Assembly: GCA_900557355.1 (NCBI GenBank) | Contig: USSR01000443.1 | Location: forward strand, 1-5,980 | Length of the DNA: 5,980 nt | Source: an uncultured Bacteroides sp. | Lineage (GTDB): Bacteria; Bacteroidota; Bacteroidia; Bacteroidales; Bacteroidaceae | Reading direction: 5' to 3' | Shown: piece after piece, positions 5,964-5,980 of the stretch | Position numbering within the stretch: the stretch's first letter is position 1 | Layout of the letters: the number at the start of each line of letters is the position of its first letter | Notes under the pieces: generated by a model | The model's database searches: none | Told to the model about the DNA's origin: nothing | Seen by the model: only the letters and a program-made list of their open reading frames with translations | Position numbers and translations under genes: made by a program

Positions 5964-5980
5964 TGAATCTATTCATTTTT
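5932..5980. repeat. Palindrome-centred intergenic repeat, copy 2 (cut by window end)
   Basis: This is the same element as at 29-108, in the same orientation. The core palindrome is at 5960-5979 with arms AAAATGAAT / ATTCATTTT. Compared with copy 1, the innermost base pair changed from C71-G74 to T5968-A5971, and the 2-nt centre is CT instead of TT. The 7-nt spacer (5948-5954) differs in sequence but not in length. The right half lies beyond the window. Confidence 0.75.

Overview
The window looks like chromosomal DNA of a Bacteroides species or a close Bacteroidales relative. The reasons are the A/T-rich leaders without strong Shine-Dalgarno sites, several TATCTTTG boxes matching the Bacteroides -7 promoter consensus (TAnnTTTG), and the gene content (a PIN-PhoH ATPase, a DUF4494 protein and a dihydroorotate-dehydrogenase-like protein next to YggS). 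I assign this from motif recognition, not from a database search.

Layout: a palindrome-centred intergenic element (about 35-108) precedes a plus-strand PIN-PhoH ATPase gene (150-1475). A long inverted-repeat element (1499-1588) and a TATCTTTG promoter box follow. Next is a plus-strand gene for a membrane-bound nucleotide-sugar 4,6-dehydratase of the CapD/WbpM/FlaA1 family (1682-3589). A second, shorter copy of the inverted-repeat element (3651-3698) lies between this gene and a convergent minus-strand operon. That operon, in transcription order, is a DUF4494 protein (5879-5415), the PLP-homeostasis protein YggS (5400-4732) and a dihydroorotate-dehydrogenase-like flavoprotein (4706-3729), with gaps of 14 and 25 bp. 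Its promoter lies in a second copy of the first intergenic element, cut off by the window end at 5980. No stretch longer than about 206 bp lacks a gene.

Functionally this is mostly housekeeping. The PhoH protein is probably an RNA-acting ATPase/nuclease, CapD makes activated sugars for surface glycans, and YggS buffers pyridoxal phosphate. The roles of the DUF4494 and DHOD-like proteins are unknown. I see no phage, transposase, CRISPR array, tRNA, rRNA or defence system.

The parts most worth a second look are: two intergenic repeat families, one with a compensatory base-pair change between copies and promoter boxes built into its arms, the other flanking capD in opposite orientation; an apparent internal duplication in the DUF4494 protein; and the loss of the catalytic-loop residues in the DHOD-like protein.
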